Source: UBA6120 sp035361955 (GTDB lineage Bacteria > Bacillota_I > Bacilli_A > RFN20 > CAG-826). Taken from it: a stretch of DNA of 64,000 nt. Below are positions 16,537 to 25,053 of this stretch, in pieces (positions within the stretch are counted from its first letter, which is position 1; every line of letters begins with the position of its first letter). The position numbers were made by a program, and so were the translations under genes. A model generated the notes under the pieces. The model made no database searches. It saw nothing but the letters and a program-made list of their open reading frames with translations, and was not told the origin of the DNA. The stretch spans positions 35,414 through 99,413 of the forward strand of contig DAOSDC010000005.1 in assembly GCA_035361955.1 (NCBI GenBank). The letters run 5' to 3'.

Positions 16537-18612
16537 ATGATTTACGAATCGGAAAAAATCCGCAATATTATTTTCTTGGGCCATCAAGGGTCCGGCAAGA
16601 CGACGCTGATTGAATCGCTTTATAGCCTAGCGTTTAAAACTCCTAAAGGAGCGATCGAACGAAAGAACACAATCAGCGATTTTACCGTCGAAGAAAAAAA
16701 CCGCCTCAGTTCTTGCAACATGGCAATCGTTCCCATCGAATATAACGGCTATAAACTCAATCTCATCGACGCCCCCGGTAACGACAGTTTTGTGTACGAA
16801 ATCATCGGCGTGCTCGACATGATCAAAGGCGCGGTGCTTGTCATCGATGCCCAAAAAGGACTTGAGGTCGGCACCGTCAAACATTATAACTTCCTGCGTA
16901 AACACGGCGTCCCCACCTTCATATTTGTTAATAAGCTCGACAAAGAGTCGATCAAATACGAAGAGCTGTTAGAAAACATTAAAGCAAAACTCGGCAAACA
17001 AGCAATATCGTTTGTATATCCCATCGGTCACAAAGAGAACTTTGATGGCTTCATCGACATCATTTCATTAAAAGCCCGCCGCCACAATGGCGTCGAATGT
17101 GTCGAAGAGCAAATCCATGACGACAAGAAGGAAAAAGTCATGGAACTCCACAATGTCATCGCCGAACAAGTCGCCGTCACCGATGAAGCGTTACTAGAAA
17201 AGTTCTTCTCGGGTGAAACACTGTCCAAAGAAGAAATTCATCAGGGATTACACACCGCGGTGTTATCGGGTGATTTAACTCCCATTCTTGTTGGATCATC
17301 ACTTAAAGACATTGGTCTTGATACGATGCTTGATATGATGATTGATTACCTGCCCAACCCCAACGAGTTAAAACCATATGTGGTCAAAGCTAACGATGGT
17401 AGCGAAATCGTGCGTCACACGATTAGTAGCGACCCCTTCTCGGCATACGTATTCAAAACGATGCTTGACCAATACAAAGGCACGACCAACATCATCAAGG
17501 TCATCTCCGGAACGATTAGTTTGGGCGATGAAATCTATTGTCCCAACACCCAAGCAACGTTTAAAGTATCACAGATGTTCTACCTTAGCGGTAGCAAACA
17601 AACGCCAATTGAGAAAGTATACGCCGGCGACATCGTTGGATTAGCCAAACTTGAAGGCGTGACCACCGGTCATACGCTTTGCGATAAGGCGAAACCAATC
17701 ACTTACCCAAAAGCCAAATATCCAACACCGGTTTATTACCGCGCCGTCAGCCCGAAATCGAGTAAAGACGAAGAAAAACTCGGTTCCTCGCTCTTTAAGA
17801 TGCAAATCGAAGATCCGATTCTTGAAGTTAAGCGCAACACCGAAACCAAGCAACTGCTCATCGGCGGCTTAAGCAATTCGCACCTTAACTACGTGTTAGA
17901 AAAAATCAATAACATGTACGGTATCCAGGTTGATGTCGCTCCTCCAAAGATCAATTACCGCGAAACGATTCGCAAAGAAGCGCAAGCGCCTGGTCGCTAT
18001 GTCAAACAATCGGGTGGCAGCGGCTTCTACGGTGTCGTCGAAATGAAATTCTTACCAAGCGGTTCCGACAAAAATGAATTCACCGAAGAAATATTCGGTG
18101 GTTCGGTGCCTAAAAACTATATTCCCGCGGTTGAAAAAGGATTCTTTGAATCGACCAACCAAGGCTTACTCGCCGGTTTCCCGGTGCTTGGCGTCAAGGG
18201 CGTGCTGTTAGATGGAAAATACCATCCCGTCGACAGTAATGAACTCGCCTTTAAAATGGCGGGCATGATTGCCTTCAAAGAAGCTTACATGAAATGCTCG
18301 CCGACGATTCTCGAACCGATCATGAAAATAACGATCAACATCAACAATGAATTCACCGGCAACATCATGAACGATCTCAATCAACGTCGCGCACGCATCA
18401 TCAGCATGGATGAAAAAGGTAATAATATCCAAGAAATCGTCGCTCTCGTTCCCGAAACCGAAATTCTCGATTACGTGACCAACCTCCACGTCATCTCACA
18501 GGGTAGCGGCTTCTTTAACCGAGAGTTCGATTCTTATCAAGAAGTGCCCGCGCATTTGATTGATGGCATTATCCGCGATAATTCGCTCCTTAAAAACGCT
18601 GATAACAAATAG
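16537..18612 (+). CDS. Elongation factor G-like GTPase (EF-G2-type paralogue)
   Basis: 691 residues with the full five-domain EF-G layout. G1 is GHQGSGKT (15-22) and G4 is NKLD (132-135). G3 reads DAPGNDSF, with Asn82 in place of the catalytic His of canonical DTPGHVDF, and switch I carries TISDFTVEEKNRLSS instead of the ERGITI signature. These are features of the EF-G-like subfamily that accompanies canonical fusA. Later domains are complete (for example APGRYVKQSGGSGFYGVVE and PVLGVKGVLLDG). The function is not settled; slow GTP turnover and a role in ribosome rescue or recycling are possible. It is in an operon with the P-loop kinase and followed by a strong terminator. Confidence 0.92.
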   Translation: MIYESEKIRNIIFLGHQGSGKTTLIESLYSLAFKTPKGAIERKNTISDFTVEEKNRLSSCNMAIVPIEYNGYKLNLIDAPGNDSFVYEIIGVLDMIKGAVLVIDAQKGLEVGTVKHYNFLRKHGVPTFIFVNKLDKESIKYEELLENIKAKLGKQAISFVYPIGHKENFDGFIDIISLKARRHNGVECVEEQIHDDKKEKVMELHNVIAEQVAVTDEALLEKFFSGETLSKEEIHQGLHTAVLSGDLTPILVGSSLKDIGLDTMLDMMIDYLPNPNELKPYVVKANDGSEIVRHTISSDPFSAYVFKTMLDQYKGTTNIIKVISGTISLGDEIYCPNTQATFKVSQMFYLSGSKQTPIEKVYAGDIVGLAKLEGVTTGHTLCDKAKPITYPKAKYPTPVYYRAVSPKSSKDEEKLGSSLFKMQIEDPILEVKRNTETKQLLIGGLSNSHLNYVLEKINNMYGIQVDVAPPKINYRETIRKEAQAPGRYVKQSGGSGFYGVVEMKFLPSGSDKNEFTEEIFGGSVPKNYIPAVEKGFFESTNQGLLAGFPVLGVKGVLLDGKYHPVDSNELAFKMAGMIAFKEAYMKCSPTILEPIMKITININNEFTGNIMNDLNQRRARIISMDEKGNNIQEIVALVPETEILDYVTNLHVISQGSGFFNREFDSYQEVPAHLIDGIIRDNSLLKNADNK

Positions 18613-18637
18613 TGATTCACCGCCATATTCATTAGTA

Positions 18638-18684
18638 AAAACCCCGTCGATTGGAAAACATCTCCTGACGGGGTTTTCTTTTTG
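18638..18684 (+). terminator. Intrinsic terminator after the EF-G-like gene
   Basis: An 11-bp perfect stem AAAACCCCGTC / GACGGGGTTTT with an 18-base loop, followed by CTTTTTG on the plus strand, 25 bp after the stop codon. Confidence 0.85.
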
Positions 18685-18737
18685 CTTTATCTCATCGCCC
18701 GCATTCATCGCGTCGTAGGGGTGGTATAATTTTAAGT

Positions 18738-19364
18738 ATGAAACCCGTTAATAAATTAAAACCGCTTTTAAAAAAACTCGAGGCGATGGAACGCCGTCGC
18801 GGCACGATGAACGAATATGTCGAAAACGAGTATATGGATGAAGAAGGTACGGCGACGATTAATGTCAATCTTAAAAACGCCGACAATCTTTTTTCACCCT
18901 ATTCAAGCAAAAAGGTATTAAACCAGGATTTACTGCGCTACATCGATTCACAGGCTGATCCGCTACCACCCCATTTACCACTGGTCATCAATTTTATCGT
19001 CGATGATGTCAGCAAGGTTGACCAAGAGTATATTCGTCGGGCGATTAAGCGCTATTATTGGCTGTCTTACAAATCGATGACCAAAGAGTTGCGTCGCATT
19101 AAAATCACGTCGTTGGTGCTATTTGCGATTGGCATTGGTATTCTCGTGCTCTACGAGGTGCTGACGCGATTTAACATCGATATATTAGCTAATCAGATTA
19201 TCCTGATTGCTTCCTGGGTATTCATATGGGAAGCGGTCAGCCGCTTGTTCTTTAATCGTCGCGAAAAACAAATCGAACGTATGAATGAAGGCCAAATGGC
19301 CGTCGCCAGCGTCAGATTCGAAACACGACCGCAGCAACATAAAAAGCCTAAAAAAGAAGCTTAA
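18738..19364 (+). CDS. Membrane protein with cytoplasmic N-terminal domain, unknown function
   Basis: 208 residues. An N-terminal soluble part includes RRRGTMNEYVENEYMDEEG and a proline-rich DSQADPLPPHLP. Two transmembrane helices follow (about 122-140 and 150-170), then a basic tail (RPQQHKKPKKEA). No family was recognised. It is monocistronic after the EF-G-like terminator; its stop overlaps the convergent HIT gene by four bases. Confidence 0.65.
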   Translation: MKPVNKLKPLLKKLEAMERRRGTMNEYVENEYMDEEGTATINVNLKNADNLFSPYSSKKVLNQDLLRYIDSQADPLPPHLPLVINFIVDDVSKVDQEYIRRAIKRYYWLSYKSMTKELRRIKITSLVLFAIGIGILVLYEVLTRFNIDILANQIILIASWVFIWEAVSRLFFNRREKQIERMNEGQMAVASVRFETRPQQHKKPKKEA

Positions 19365-19726
19365 TACTTTTGTTTTAAGGGAATCACGCCGCGAATTCCG
19401 CCGCGCGGATCTTTGACATCGTCTTTGTAACGGGGAATCACATGCATATGGCAGTGATCGATCGTTTGACCACCCGCTTCATTGATGTTAAATCCGATGT
19501 TATAACCATCAGGACGATGTTCCTTTTCAATCAGTCCTTCGACATGACGCGATAACGCTTGAATGGCCACCAACTCTTCCTTCGACAGATCAAAATAGTT
19601 TTTGATATGCCGCCACGGGATAATCAAGACATGGCCAACATTGACTGGATAGCGATCATAAATGGCATAGGCGAGTTCGTTTTTGCAAATGATGTTAAAT
19701 GTGTCGGTGTTACAAAAGATACACAT
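19361..19726 (-). CDS. HIT family protein
   Basis: 121 residues, a histidine-triad nucleotide hydrolase or transferase. The active-site triad HCHMHVIP is at 91-98, with the substrate-binding GYNIGFNINEAGGQ just before it and NVGHVLIIPWRH near 29. Two N-terminal cysteines (C2, C5) may bind zinc. Family members hydrolyse nucleoside phosphoramidates or dinucleoside polyphosphates. The thpR gene lies 2 bp upstream on the same strand, so the two are probably one RNA/nucleotide end-processing operon. Confidence 0.95.
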   Translation of the reverse strand: MCIFCNTDTFNIICKNELAYAIYDRYPVNVGHVLIIPWRHIKNYFDLSKEELVAIQALSRHVEGLIEKEHRPDGYNIGFNINEAGGQTIDHCHMHVIPRYKDDVKDPRGGIRGVIPLKQKY

Positions 19727-19728
19727 AA

Positions 19729-20220
19729 TCAGCTACCTCCATATTCACAAAGAGGGATATATTTGCCCTGATTCGATTCGAACAATACGAACTTGCTAAT
19801 ACTCATCGACAAGGGGCGACCATTGAATCGGAATGGTACGTTTTTATTGGCGCGCGCTAGGGTAATGTGGGGCGTGAATTGATAACGGATGCCACCATCG
19901 ATTGCTTGTATGGCGACAAGCGCGTTATTCGCTAAGGCGTTTAGTCGTTCGTTTTCGCAAATCTTTGCAAAGTATACAACTTGACGGTTGACGAATTTAC
20001 CAACGCCGTCGATGAGAATATCAAATGGTGCAATCCGGATACTCTTCAAAGCTTCGATGAATGGTTTTGGATCAATTACTTCTCCGATGAAAACAAGTGT
20101 TATGTGCAGTTTGTCAGATGGTTCCACTCGAAAGCCAGGACCAACGAAGTTTTGATTTTGAACATCAGACAACGACAATGAGACCGATTCTTCAAGTGGG
20201 ATGCCAACGAATAGACGCAT
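19729..20220 (-). CDS. thpR: RNA 2',3'-cyclic phosphodiesterase (2H/LigT family)
   Basis: 163 residues from MRLFVGIPLE at 20220; the frame continues upstream into the neighbouring gene, so that start is rejected. The two catalytic H-x-T motifs are present, HITLVFIG (39-46) and HITLARANK (118 on), in the duplicated 2H fold. The enzyme opens 2',3'-cyclic phosphates on RNA ends. It is 2 bp after the 253-residue membrane protein gene and 2 bp before the HIT gene, forming a compact three-gene unit. Confidence 0.92.
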   Translation of the reverse strand: MRLFVGIPLEESVSLSLSDVQNQNFVGPGFRVEPSDKLHITLVFIGEVIDPKPFIEALKSIRIAPFDILIDGVGKFVNRQVVYFAKICENERLNALANNALVAIQAIDGGIRYQFTPHITLARANKNVPFRFNGRPLSMSISKFVLFESNQGKYIPLCEYGGS

Positions 20221-20222
20221 GA

Positions 20223-20984
20223 TTAAATCACACCCAGTGGCACAAGTGTGGCCAGCAGCAAGGCAACAATGCCCCAAGTGACAGTCAAAAACTTGATTTG
20301 CGTTTTTGGTAAGGCGTCATGCATCAAGAAGGCGGCTAGAAAGAAAGGAATATATGTGGTGACGAAAACTGGGATTGCGCCCCACCAGGGATAAACCCAA
20401 ATAAAGGCCGGTGTGCCCGCTAGGAATATCTCAAATATCGAAAAGAAAGCGGCATTGCCAATCGCAAACAAGATGCGATTGTTCATCCCGAATATCTTTT
20501 TTTTCGGATCGTCGGGAAGCAGTTTCGACATCACGAGTCCGGCAATCGAAAACATCATTGACAGTTCCCAAGATACGCCAATCAACAACATGAAACTGGT
20601 GCTGTCGGATGATACCGTCCATAGCGCATATCCAGATGCCGATTGAATAATGGCATTGACAATTTCATAGAGCCAATGCACGCCATAAAGCGATAACGCG
20701 GCAACAATGCCTTTATAGTTTTTGTGCTTGATTTCAGTTCCGTATATGTAGATAATCACTGCGAAGATCGCAATAAACGTCCAATTGAAATTGGCATTCG
20801 ATCTAATCAAGTTATTAGCGGCATCGGCTTCGGGAATTCGAACGGCGTCGCCCCAGAATGCAAAAAACGTACTGTTTTGACCAAGGAGCGACAACACAAA
20901 AATGATTAAACAAACACCAAGGGTAAAAGCTACGATAGGAAAAGCGTCAATCAAGATTCTTTTCAGGCAAATCTTTGGTTTCAT
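20223..20984 (-). CDS. Polytopic membrane protein, unknown function
   Basis: 253 residues from MKPKICLKRI at 20984, chosen because TTGAGG lies at good distance; a GTG at 21002 is an alternative. About seven transmembrane helices (19-40, 66-85, 92-112, 130-150, 175-195, 200-222 and 230-250). It contains WSELSMMFSIAGLV-like helices and WVYPWWGAIPVFVTTY. No family was recognised. It is probably cotranscribed with thpR and the HIT gene. Confidence 0.65.
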   Translation of the reverse strand: MKPKICLKRILIDAFPIVAFTLGVCLIIFVLSLLGQNSTFFAFWGDAVRIPEADAANNLIRSNANFNWTFIAIFAVIIYIYGTEIKHKNYKGIVAALSLYGVHWLYEIVNAIIQSASGYALWTVSSDSTSFMLLIGVSWELSMMFSIAGLVMSKLLPDDPKKKIFGMNNRILFAIGNAAFFSIFEIFLAGTPAFIWVYPWWGAIPVFVTTYIPFFLAAFLMHDALPKTQIKFLTVTWGIVALLLATLVPLGVI

Positions 20985-21035
20985 GGTATATACCTCAATC
21001 ACATATTAATGATTGGGGTTAGTTAAATCAATGAA

Positions 21036-21506
21036 TCAGAAGGTCTTTTTGACGTGTAAGAATAACTCGTGGTTTAAAAGTTTTTCCTTGAGCCAAATGT
21101 AATCTTTCCCAGAATATCCTGTTAGCTTTCCGTCAGAACCAACGACTCGATGGCAAGGTACGACTAACCCGATCGGATTTCTTTTGCAAGCTTGCCCGAC
21201 TGCGCGAAATGCGGTTGGATGACCGATTTGTTCGGCAATGCCGGCGTATGTGCGCAGCTCCCCTAAAGGAATCGTCAGCAATGCATTCCAAACTTTCTTT
21301 TGGAACTCGGTTCCACTTGTAAAACGAACCGGATATTTAATTGGCGTTCCATGATCGAAATAATTGTCGATCAACTTTGAAAGAACCGGATGCTGTGGAT
21401 ACGTGGTTTTATCTTCGACGAAAGCCATTTCGATGAGTTCGTCATCGATTAGTGACATCCTGATGACTCCTAATGGCGTCATGTGATCATAGGTCGTTTG
21501 AATCAT
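21036..21506 (-). CDS. ogt: Methylated-DNA--protein-cysteine methyltransferase
   Basis: 156 residues. A suicide DNA-repair protein that removes O6-alkyl groups from guanine. The acceptor motif PCHRVV is at 117-122 with cysteine 118; RAVGQACKRNP (the recognition helix with arginine finger) precedes it and GYSGKDYIWLKEKLL follows. The N-terminal domain is short, as in Ogt-type enzymes, and there is no Ada regulatory domain. The upstream gap holds two palindromes that could be operators. Confidence 0.95.
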   Translation of the reverse strand: MIQTTYDHMTPLGVIRMSLIDDELIEMAFVEDKTTYPQHPVLSKLIDNYFDHGTPIKYPVRFTSGTEFQKKVWNALLTIPLGELRTYAGIAEQIGHPTAFRAVGQACKRNPIGLVVPCHRVVGSDGKLTGYSGKDYIWLKEKLLNHELFLHVKKTF

Positions 21507-21584
21507 AATATTTTATCCTCCTTTATGATATGGACTATCATACTACGGGGACAAATGCGTAAATCCCGACTTTGTAACGAAGTA

Positions 21585-21621
21585 GTCTCATGAGACCTTA
21601 TCTCACCTTATTAATAGGGTG
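21585..21621. promoter_or_regulatory. Two palindromes upstream of ogt
   Basis: GTCTCATGAGAC (21585-21596) is a perfect 12-bp palindrome. CACCTTATTAATAGGGTG (21604-21621) is an 18-bp near-palindrome with one T/G position. They lie 79 and 98 bp before the ogt start, in the 139-bp gap after buk. They may be operators or a weak transcription stop for buk's neighbourhood; the sequence alone does not decide. Confidence 0.35.
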
Positions 21622-21645
21622 GTCTATGGCCATTTGGACAAATTT

Positions 21646-22707
21646 TTATAAATATTTTTTCGGATTGTCTTTGCCTTCAAGCACCGCGAGCACGGCTGAG
21701 GCTAACGATTGCAGTTCTTCTTCGCCTGGATAGACAAATACCGGAGCAATCCATTTGACCTTTTCGGTCACGCTATCGATGAATAGTTTGCCATGACTAA
21801 TGCCACCGGTTAAAAGTATGGCGTCAACCTTGCCGCTTGTTGTCGTCGCCATCGCCCCAATGTATTTGGCAAACTGATAAACAAACGCGTCGAATATAAG
21901 TCGGGCATGTTCATCTCCTTGCTCGATCATCTTCGTGACTTTTCTTAAATCGTTGGTGCCCAGGTGAGCCATAAACCCGCCCTTGCCCCTTAAGAATGCT
22001 TGCATTTGCTTTAAGTCATACTCGCCAGAATAACATAATTCAATCAATTGTTTGCATGGTAAAGCCCCCGCTCGTTCGGGTGAGAATGGCCCATCGCTGA
22101 CGGCGTCGGTCACATCGATAACGCGTCCATGTCGGTGCATGCCAATTGAGATGCCCCCTCCGGCATGGCCGACGATAAGATTTACTTTTTTATAATCGAG
22201 CCCATGCAATTTACAGTGTTTACGAGCAATCGCTTTATGATTAAGCGCATGGAACGTCATTGGGCGCGATAAAAACGGTAATCCGGTTATCGTGGCGATT
22301 TCATCGGCTTCAAACGTGCTGGGTGGGTCGGTGATAAATGATGGGATATGATACATTTGCCCAAGTTCATAACCAATCAGTGAAGCCAGATTGCTTGGAT
22401 GTTTAAAATTTGAATTTTGTGAATCTTCCAAGATGCGGTCATTAATCGCATATGTTCCGCTGGGCACAAGGTTAATGATTCCACCACGACAACTAATCGC
22501 CGAAAAGTCCTCAATTTTGATATTTGCGTCTTTTAGCGCCTTTTCGATCACTTGACGACGAAATGAGATTTCACTTTCGAACGTCGTGTTTTTGGCCTGC
22601 TCTTCGGGCGTATGCATCAGGTTATACTCTTTGATGATTTTGTCATCTTCGAAAATGCCAATCTTCGTCGAAGTACTGCCAGGATTGATAGCCAATATTT
22701 TGTGCAT
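21646..22707 (-). CDS. buk: Butyrate kinase
   Basis: 353 residues. It converts butyryl phosphate and ADP to butyrate and ATP, the last step of the ptb-buk fermentation route. The acetokinase-family fold is shown by ILAINPGSTSTKIG at the start, VGHAGGGISIG near 182, DGPFSPERAGALP near 205 and ILLTGGISHGKLF near 300. Length and motifs fit buk and not acetate kinase (about 400). No phosphotransbutyrylase gene is beside it, which is less usual. Some buk homologues prefer branched-chain acyl phosphates. Confidence 0.95.
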   Translation of the reverse strand: MHKILAINPGSTSTKIGIFEDDKIIKEYNLMHTPEEQAKNTTFESEISFRRQVIEKALKDANIKIEDFSAISCRGGIINLVPSGTYAINDRILEDSQNSNFKHPSNLASLIGYELGQMYHIPSFITDPPSTFEADEIATITGLPFLSRPMTFHALNHKAIARKHCKLHGLDYKKVNLIVGHAGGGISIGMHRHGRVIDVTDAVSDGPFSPERAGALPCKQLIELCYSGEYDLKQMQAFLRGKGGFMAHLGTNDLRKVTKMIEQGDEHARLIFDAFVYQFAKYIGAMATTTSGKVDAILLTGGISHGKLFIDSVTEKVKWIAPVFVYPGEEELQSLASAVLAVLEGKDNPKKYL

Positions 22708-22764
22708 GGGGCGTCCTCTTGTTCTATTTTAATATGAAACGAAAGCGGTTTCACGACAATCACA

Positions 22765-22791
22765 TAAAAAAACCGACCCGAAGGCCGGTTT
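22765..22791 (-). terminator. Intrinsic terminator after the lamin-tail lipoprotein gene
   Basis: Minus-strand stem AAACCGGCC / GGTCGGTTT with a four-base loop, followed by TTTTTTT, about 25 bp beyond the stop at 22814. Confidence 0.8.
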
Positions 22792-22813
22792 CTAAAGGAG
22801 GACAGCGCTTGAT

Positions 22814-23656
22814 TTAGCTGATGGTGTGTGTGCCAACGGTGTGGACAGCGGGGTTTCCTGTCGTGTAGGAGGCATAGCTCCATTCGAGCGGATTGAATGA
22901 GTATAGATAGTCGGTTCCACCGATATTGAACGTATTAACGCTGGGACTGTGAATTGAAGGAATTCTTGTGAGGACGGCATCCATGGTATTGCCACTGCCA
23001 TTTGCAAACGTGGCGTTCCAAGCTGTGCCAGGATCAAACCCAATCGTTCCAAATGCATCAATCAAGACATCGCCAGAGCCATCATTTTTGAATAGACCAA
23101 ACGCATCATCGCCGTTATGATTGGCGACATTGGTACCGGTCGATGTTCCTTGATCATAAGATCCTACCCATTTGCGGGCAACAGGAACGGCATTGACGGC
23201 AGCTAATAATCCGGTATCAAATGTGTCTGAAGCGACGTTATAAAACACGAACGTCTCTCCCGGCTCTAGCGTGCCTTCCATCGTCTTCATAATGTTAGAA
23301 CTCGCTAAGTCGCGGCCATTTGAGAACAATTTAACCGTGTATTTTGTTAAGTCAATCGTTGTTGATGTCGGGTTGTAAAGTTCCAATACTTTATTCGTTC
23401 CCGGACCTTCAATATATTCCGAGAAAAATAAATCGGGTTCTCCTACCGGGATCGGTTCTGAAGAAGGAAGCTCGCTTGACGATGGTGTTGTTGAGGTTGG
23501 CGTAAGCGATGAGGTTACCTCTGATGAGGGGATTGCCGATGATGGTGCTTCAGATGTCGGCGTTGACGAAGACGGGACGAGGGAACTGCTTTGGCATCCC
23601 GATAAAAATAGTGTTAACAATAATGCGCTACCGAATGTGATTTTCTTATTAAACAT
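22814..23656 (-). CDS. Lipoprotein with lamin-tail domain
   Basis: 280 residues. The signal peptide ends in the lipobox LFLSGC with cysteine 21, then a Ser/Thr/Pro-rich linker (22-70). The LTD-like domain begins DLFFSEYIEGPGTNKVLELYN, with the strands TTIDLTKYTVKLFSNG and LEPGETFVFYN that are characteristic of bacterial lamin-tail domains (segments read separately). In bacteria these domains are often joined to extracellular nucleases or phosphatases; none is fused here, but an alkaline phosphatase lipoprotein gene lies 115 bp upstream. A role at the cell surface in binding or anchoring is inferred. Confidence 0.85.
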   Translation of the reverse strand: MFNKKITFGSALLLTLFLSGCQSSSLVPSSSTPTSEAPSSAIPSSEVTSSLTPTSTTPSSSELPSSEPIPVGEPDLFFSEYIEGPGTNKVLELYNPTSTTIDLTKYTVKLFSNGRDLASSNIMKTMEGTLEPGETFVFYNVASDTFDTGLLAAVNAVPVARKWVGSYDQGTSTGTNVANHNGDDAFGLFKNDGSGDVLIDAFGTIGFDPGTAWNATFANGSGNTMDAVLTRIPSIHSPSVNTFNIGGTDYLYSFNPLEWSYASYTTGNPAVHTVGTHTIS

Positions 23657-23771
23657 AATTAATACTCCTTACCCTATAAGGCTAAAGGAATGCCGAGTGC
23701 ATGTCAAACCTCTCTAATAATTATGCTGAAATAATTGCCTTGTAATCAAAATACACATGAAATAGTTTAAT

Positions 23772-25052
23772 TTACAAATTCGATAATAAAGATGTCGTCA
23801 AGTGATAAACATCCGTATTGTCCATGACCCCAGTTAGTTTTCCATAATGATCTGGTGTTAAGCCCCAGCAATAGAAGGGGACATTGGATGTTGTATGTGT
23901 CGTTGTGGTCCAAGTCATTTTACTCAATATGTTTTCCGAATTAGCTCCATCATCGATAAGAAGGCCACCGGTTTCATGATCGGCAGTAACAATAATTGCC
24001 GTATCAGTGCGATTACTTGCCCATTTAAGGGCAACTTCGAGGGCTTGATCCATTGCTAATAATTCAAGAATCATTGCTTCCGACAAACCATCATGCGCTT
24101 TATGATCAATTGCTGCTCCTTCAACACCCAAGAAAAAACCATTCTCGTTATTATCCAAAAAATCTAGTGCAAATGTAGTCAGTTTATCAAGACTTGATCC
24201 AGTACCAACTGCCGGAATTGCTGGTAAAGCAGAGATAATTCGATTGTGCTGTTTTGACAATCCAGACATCTTTCCAATTGAGGTGAATCCTTTACTAAGG
24301 AAATTTGTTTCATACAAAGAATCAAAATCCCTAGGTGCAATTCCCATTATTAAATCGGCTTTGGATTCTGTCATATTAGCCATAATATTCGCGTAATTGT
24401 TTCTACTAGTAGCATAAGAAAGGAAGCCCGCCGGGGTTCCTCCATATAAAGTATCACTTGTTAAAAAACCACTTCTTACTCCAACCTCGTTTAGTTGATC
24501 AATAAAGTTAGGAAGCACTTGTCCTGTGCCATTCATACGAACAGAACCATTGAAGACTTTCGTTCCAGTAGCCATCGCTGTTGCTGCAGCGGCGCTATCT
24601 GTATAACCACTTGATAACGAATTTGTTGTCATTTCTGTTTTTAAAGATGCGGAATCAATCGCTAAAGACGTCCCTTTATAAAGGGTTGCCGCCTCAATAT
24701 GTTCGAATCCCATACCATCACCAATAAACAAGATAACGTTTTTAATGCGGTCAGATACTATAGGTGCATAAACGTCATACGAAGAATCATCGATTTCACT
24801 GCTTGATTGACTACTTGAAGTTATTTCACTACTTGAGTTTGCTTCACTAGTGCTCTCATAACTTGTTTCGCTCGAAGATGAGGAAACAACACTGCTTGTT
24901 GCAATGATAGAGCTTATCTGCGAATTGCTTGAAGTTACTGAAGAACTAACTACTTCAATCGACGAGGAGACAATCGAAGATTGACAGCCCGATAATCCTA
25001 AAACGATAAGCATTAAGACGACATAGATTCTCGTTCTCAATTGGTTTTTCAT
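23772..25052 (-). CDS. Alkaline phosphatase lipoprotein
   Basis: 426 residues from MKNQLRTRIY at 25052, one base after the previous stop; an upstream GTG is less likely. Signal peptide and lipobox LGLSGC (cysteine 23) are followed by a long serine-rich linker to about 85. The catalytic domain has the metal-binding FIGDGMG, the nucleophile region TDSAAAATAMATGTK with its serine, and the C-terminal metal site TADHETGG. It would release phosphate from organic phosphomonoesters outside the membrane. It is somewhat shorter than typical PhoA. It is translationally linked to the carbohydrate-binding-like protein gene upstream. Confidence 0.93.
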   Translation of the reverse strand: MKNQLRTRIYVVLMLIVLGLSGCQSSIVSSSIEVVSSSVTSSNSQISSIIATSSVVSSSSSETSYESTSEANSSSEITSSSQSSSEIDDSSYDVYAPIVSDRIKNVILFIGDGMGFEHIEAATLYKGTSLAIDSASLKTEMTTNSLSSGYTDSAAAATAMATGTKVFNGSVRMNGTGQVLPNFIDQLNEVGVRSGFLTSDTLYGGTPAGFLSYATSRNNYANIMANMTESKADLIMGIAPRDFDSLYETNFLSKGFTSIGKMSGLSKQHNRIISALPAIPAVGTGSSLDKLTTFALDFLDNNENGFFLGVEGAAIDHKAHDGLSEAMILELLAMDQALEVALKWASNRTDTAIIVTADHETGGLLIDDGANSENILSKMTWTTTTHTTSNVPFYCWGLTPDHYGKLTGVMDNTDVYHLTTSLLSNL

Positions 25053-25053
25053 G

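Noticed and set aside
24780..24970. Simple repeat array in the alkaline phosphatase gene
   Set aside because: It encodes the serine-rich lipoprotein linker; low-complexity coding sequence and not a CRISPR or tandem element.
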